20,613 nt of DNA, from NCBI GenBank assembly GCA_015680685.1, contig MNCI01017676.1:77210-97822 (forward strand). The letters are read 5' to 3'. The stretch comes from Gnetum montanum (Eukaryota > Streptophyta > Gnetopsida > Gnetales > Gnetaceae). The notes below the pieces were generated by a model. The model was given only the letters and a program-made list of their open reading frames with translations, was not told where the DNA came from and ran no database searches. Positions 18,241-20,613 of this stretch are shown piece by piece. Both the position numbers and the translations under genes were made by a program. How positions within the stretch are numbered: position 1 is the first letter of the stretch; each line of letters begins with the position of its first letter.

Positions 18241-18254
18241 TAGTTGTGGGGGTA
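18241..18254 (+). promoter_or_regulatory. Polypurine tract of element D
   Basis: TAGTTGTGGGGGTA abuts the TGATGA start of the 3' LTR and would prime plus-strand DNA synthesis. Its first 12 bases recur at 13275-13286. Confidence 0.75.
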
Positions 18255-18390
18255 TGATGAAGTGTTCAATCAATACGTCAACTAGGCTGCATTAATGGAG
18301 TCCCATTGATGCTACCATGGTGATGTGACCCCATCGATGTATCCGTCCATGCATTAATGCAACCTCGTTAACACAGAGATTGTCTCTAGC

Positions 18391-18398
18391 TATAAGTA
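18391..18398 (+). promoter_or_regulatory. TATA box in the D 3' LTR
   Basis: TATAAGTA aligns with TATAAATA in the 5' LTR and is one base changed. Confidence 0.6.
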
Positions 18399-18568
18399 TG
18401 TGTGCACCCATTGCATTTATGACATCTTTTGGAGTTGTTGTAGCAAAATGTTTATAGTTTGTTCTCATAAGAGTTAGAATATTTTCCAAGTGCCCACAGC
18501 AAGTGTGAGAAAGGTGTACGGCTCTTTATTCGAGCAGCAATGTATCTGAGCCCATTGGTGTGACCGGC

Positions 18569-18574
18569 AATAAA
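18569..18574 (+). terminator. Polyadenylation signal in the D 3' LTR
   Basis: AATAAAGATGAGCTT lies 178 bp after the TATA box, as in the 5' LTR. This copy would end the element transcript. Confidence 0.6.
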
Positions 18575-19137
18575 GATGAGCTTTCTGAGCATTTGGATTT
18601 AATCACTTAACCATTTAATAGTTTAATATTTCAATACTTTAATAATTGCGGAAGCTTTTATTATTATCACTTTACTATTATTGTCCTTTCATATTTTATT
18701 AGAACCATAGGCACAACCATCTCGAACATATATCAAACACTTGGTAACTTAGTGATGCTTAATGTTTGGTAACTCAATAGTGGTTAGGGTATGCTCAGGA
18801 TGTGCACGGAAGATGGGATCGGTTGCTTATGCTAGGGAGAGTTAAGTAGTAGAGTAGAATAATTATAAATTATACAACTTTCCATTTCCTACAATTAAAG
18901 AATTCAACCTTAAAAGATAAAAAAGAAAACCAATAAAAATCATTTGCTTCAATCTCACTTAACCATCGCTTTAGAATATCACAAGTGAGGTTGGGAAGAC
19001 AACGATAATTCTAACTAAGGTTTTGTGAGCTAATGTTTAGTGTATGCAAGTGCTTGTAGTTTGCAGAATTCGATCAAGTTGTGCATGAACGCTTGTGATT
19101 TGTATGGTTGGGTGTAGGGGTACCTTGTCACTCATCA

Positions 19138-19142
19138 AAAAT
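19138..19142 (+). repeat. Target-site duplication, right copy (element D)
   Basis: AAAAT directly follows the D 3' LTR and matches AAATT at 6648-6652 in four of five bases. Confidence 0.65.
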
Positions 19143-19846
19143 AAACAAAAAAATAGGTAGGAACAAAAAAATAGAGGCTATAGACTCAATCATAGAAAAG
19201 GATGATGGATGTGACATTTTCCAATACAACCATCCAAAGGGCTATTGCCCAGTTATGTTACATCTACATGAGTTTGGGGCTTTCACTTTGAATTCCAAGT
19301 TCATACAAAAGCAAATGCCTAGGAAATTACCTTACTCACAAGGTAATTATAGACAATCCTACCACCAATCATATTATTTTAGTCGGATTTCTTATTAGCC
19401 TCAACACTACTATGAACCATAGTGGTAAAACCCACAGCCATGGGGGATACCATCAACAAACCAACAATACCCTTATTGCCAGTCAGACTTATATGACTAC
19501 TATGTTCAATAACTTGTTTCTCCAAATGGCTCTACTTCCTTTACCTTGAATCACTACTGTCACTCTTCTAAATATCATCAACCTGCAACAACTTCTGTGG
19601 GATCACCATCTCACACCTCTTATCCTCTATCACATTTTTAATATTCTCATTCTTCCCTCCACCATATGTCACCACCAACAACACAAGAGGGATTGGCATC
19701 ATAACATCAATGGAAGAATACCACTTGTGTAGTGAACATACACATGAATGATAATGCTAGTAGATCTCAACCATAGTCTCAAAAATGTTCTTTCTTTAGG
19801 ATAGTTTCCACACATGAGTACAAAAGTCAATGACCTACTAGCCCAC
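19138..19846 (+). pseudogene. gag: gag of element C, 3' part (resumes after element D)
   Basis: This continues the gene cut at 6652. The frame agrees with the left part once one 5-bp target copy is discounted. It aligns with D at about 8820-9490: KDDGCD...HPKGYC (zinc knuckle), then a Pro/Gln/Tyr/Ser-rich region, then KCSFF, the counterpart of KHPFFWP in D. In the knuckle the second Cys has become Phe (codon 19219-19221), while the first Cys, the His and the last Cys remain. One frame with stops runs through to 19846, where a new element begins. An open stretch that appears to start at 19108 begins inside the D LTR and is not a real start. Confidence 0.75.
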
Positions 19847-20613
19847 TGTTGGCGACCGTTTGGGACGCGATCGCCAACGATTGTCTGTAACGACAGAAAA
19901 CGTCGGCAGCTGGAAATACCGACCGAAATTCCGTGTACACAACTTTAACCACGGATCCGCGCGAGGGCTAAGCTGGAAAAACGAATCCGCGGTGCCCTGA
20001 ACGGTCTTGTCGATCAGACAGGGACTTACGGGTCAGTAAAAGCGATGATGATTATGGATTTTTGCGTGCCGTGATTTAGTGCGAGAGATCGTAAAATGGG
20101 AAGACAACGACGTAGATGGATCGCTACGAAGATAACGCCAAAACGCCGAAAAGATGCTAATCGGGAGAGAAAAAAAACGTGTACATCGCAAAGATCAAAG
20201 ATCTATGTTTCAATGCTGGATCGGATGTATGCTTGTGTGTATATTACGTTACAATGGGAGAAAACCCCCAACAACTGGATACAAAATGAGCACAAAACAA
20301 CAAGAAAACTGTCTGGACAGAAGTCTGATCTACCTTGTAGGCCAAAGCTTAGGTGCAGGAATGGTCAAGCTCTGAAGTCTGTCGATCTTTTGAACGATAG
20401 ATCCTGCTAACTGGTTGAGACGACTCTGCAATTCCCGTTCTGCTTCTTTGCTTCGGGTAGATCTGCTGTTAGGGCTCAGGCGTGCTGTGTTCTGTTCTTG
20501 CTAAAGGATGGTGTTTGTAGCGATCACCAAAAGGTTGCTCTTGTTTCTCTGTTCAAGGCGATAAGTGTTCCCTTGCTCAGAAAATGCTCTTGTCCTCTTG
20601 ATCTGCTGCCAAC
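19847..20613 (+). mobile_element. Element E: probable LTR of a younger, unrelated LTR retrotransposon, truncated by the window edge
   Basis: Base composition changes sharply at 19847: CG dinucleotides, scarce to the left, are frequent here. C gag similarity stops at the same point. The left end is TGTTGGC and the window stops at GCCAAC, so an LTR of about 768 bp with TGTTGGC/GCCAACA ends would finish one base beyond the edge. TGTTGG/CCAACA ends are common in plant Ty1/copia LTRs. The strand is not certain because LTR ends are symmetrical. An open frame at 20096-20410 is Lys/Arg-rich, has no recognised domain and is probably chance. The flank CCCAC (19842-19846) would be the target duplication. 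Confidence 0.6.
19848..19878 (+). repeat. Hairpin at the extreme left end of element E
   Basis: GTTGGCGA (19848-19855) and TCGCCAAC (19871-19878) are perfect reverse complements separated by 15 bases. The outer six bases of the stem recur at the right terminus as GCCAAC (20608-20613). Confidence 0.7.

Larger units (their letters stand above)
6653..19137 (+). mobile_element. Element D: complete but decayed Athila-like LTR retrotransposon (12,485 bp)
   Basis: Both LTRs, the primer site, gag, protease, reverse transcriptase, RNase H, integrase, a long post-pol ORF and the polypurine tract are all present in the expected order. Both LTRs begin TGATGAAGTGTTCA and end TCATCA, making a TGATGA/TCATCA terminal inverted repeat. 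The flanks are gag of element C on either side. In two stretches of about 120 bp that I compared by eye, the LTRs differ at about 11-13% of bases, mostly transitions, so insertion is ancient. The order PR-RT-RH-IN is that of Ty3/gypsy. VFMDDF in RT, the CX2CX3HX4C Gag knuckle, the tRNA-Asp primer site and a gene 3' of pol all suggest the Athila lineage. Confidence 0.9.
18255..19137 (+). repeat. 3' LTR of element D (883 bp)
   Basis: It matches 6653-7526 end to end, starting TGATGAAGTGTTCA and ending CTCATCA. A TATA box lies at 18391-18398 (TATAAGTA) and AATAAA at 18569-18574. Differences from the 5' LTR are mostly C/T and A/G, plus small indels. U3 is divergent around 18300-18345. Confidence 0.9.

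Noticed and set aside
20096-20410. 104-codon Lys/Arg-rich open frame in element E
   Set aside because: It lies inside a probable LTR, has no recognised motif, and a second frame is also open over the same bases.
1-20613. CRISPR arrays, tRNA/rRNA genes, bacterial operons, host exons
   Set aside because: No regularly spaced repeats, cloverleaf or rRNA signatures, ribosome-binding sites or intact coding exons were seen; the repeats present are LTRs and their submodules.

Overview
The window looks like repetitive nuclear DNA from a land plant with a large genome. A gymnosperm is my best guess, but this is inference only. There are no bacterial genes, no intact host genes and no tRNA or rRNA genes. 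Almost every base can be assigned to LTR retrotransposons, four of Ty3/gypsy type in the + orientation and one of another type at the right edge. The lineage looks Athila-like for three reasons. The reverse transcriptase (RT) carries VFMDDF, Gag has a CX2CX3HX4C knuckle, and the primer-binding sites match plant tRNA-Asp apart from transitions. All but the last element are old and broken by stop codons, mostly of the kind made by C-to-T decay.

Layout: (A) 1-2700 is the 3' end of a gypsy element: post-pol non-coding DNA, polypurine tract and 3' LTR (1708-2700). (B) 2701-3419 is a fragment of RT from an older element, into which A has apparently inserted. (C) 3420-6652 is the 5' LTR, primer-binding site and Gag 5' half of another element. 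(D) 6653-19137 is a complete 12.5-kb element sitting inside the gag of C. C gag resumes at 19138, in frame once one copy of the 5-bp target duplication is discounted. (E) 19847 to the end is a CpG-rich, apparently much younger LTR that interrupts C gag again. It shows 5'-TGTTGGC and runs out at GCCAAC on the last base of the window.

Element D is the main content. Its order is 5' LTR, tRNA-Asp primer site, gag (capsid core deleted), protease, RT, RNase H, integrase, about 1.9 kb of non-coding DNA, a long third ORF, polypurine tract and 3' LTR. Protease to integrase share one frame, interrupted by stops, until a 1-base loss in integrase. The third ORF (15180 to about 18108) keeps one reading frame for about 830 codons, despite about 30 stops. 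It has an N-terminal part resembling the 'putative plant transposon protein' domain, then a proline-rich spacer, a long coiled coil and a tail. It shows none of the membrane segments expected of an envelope.

The most interesting points are four. The first is this non-envelope third ORF. The second is an exact internal copy of the polypurine tract, seen separately in D and in A. The third is a U3-like module with a TATA box and a 3' splice-site-like sequence just upstream of the third ORF. The fourth is conservation of the non-coding post-pol block between A and D.
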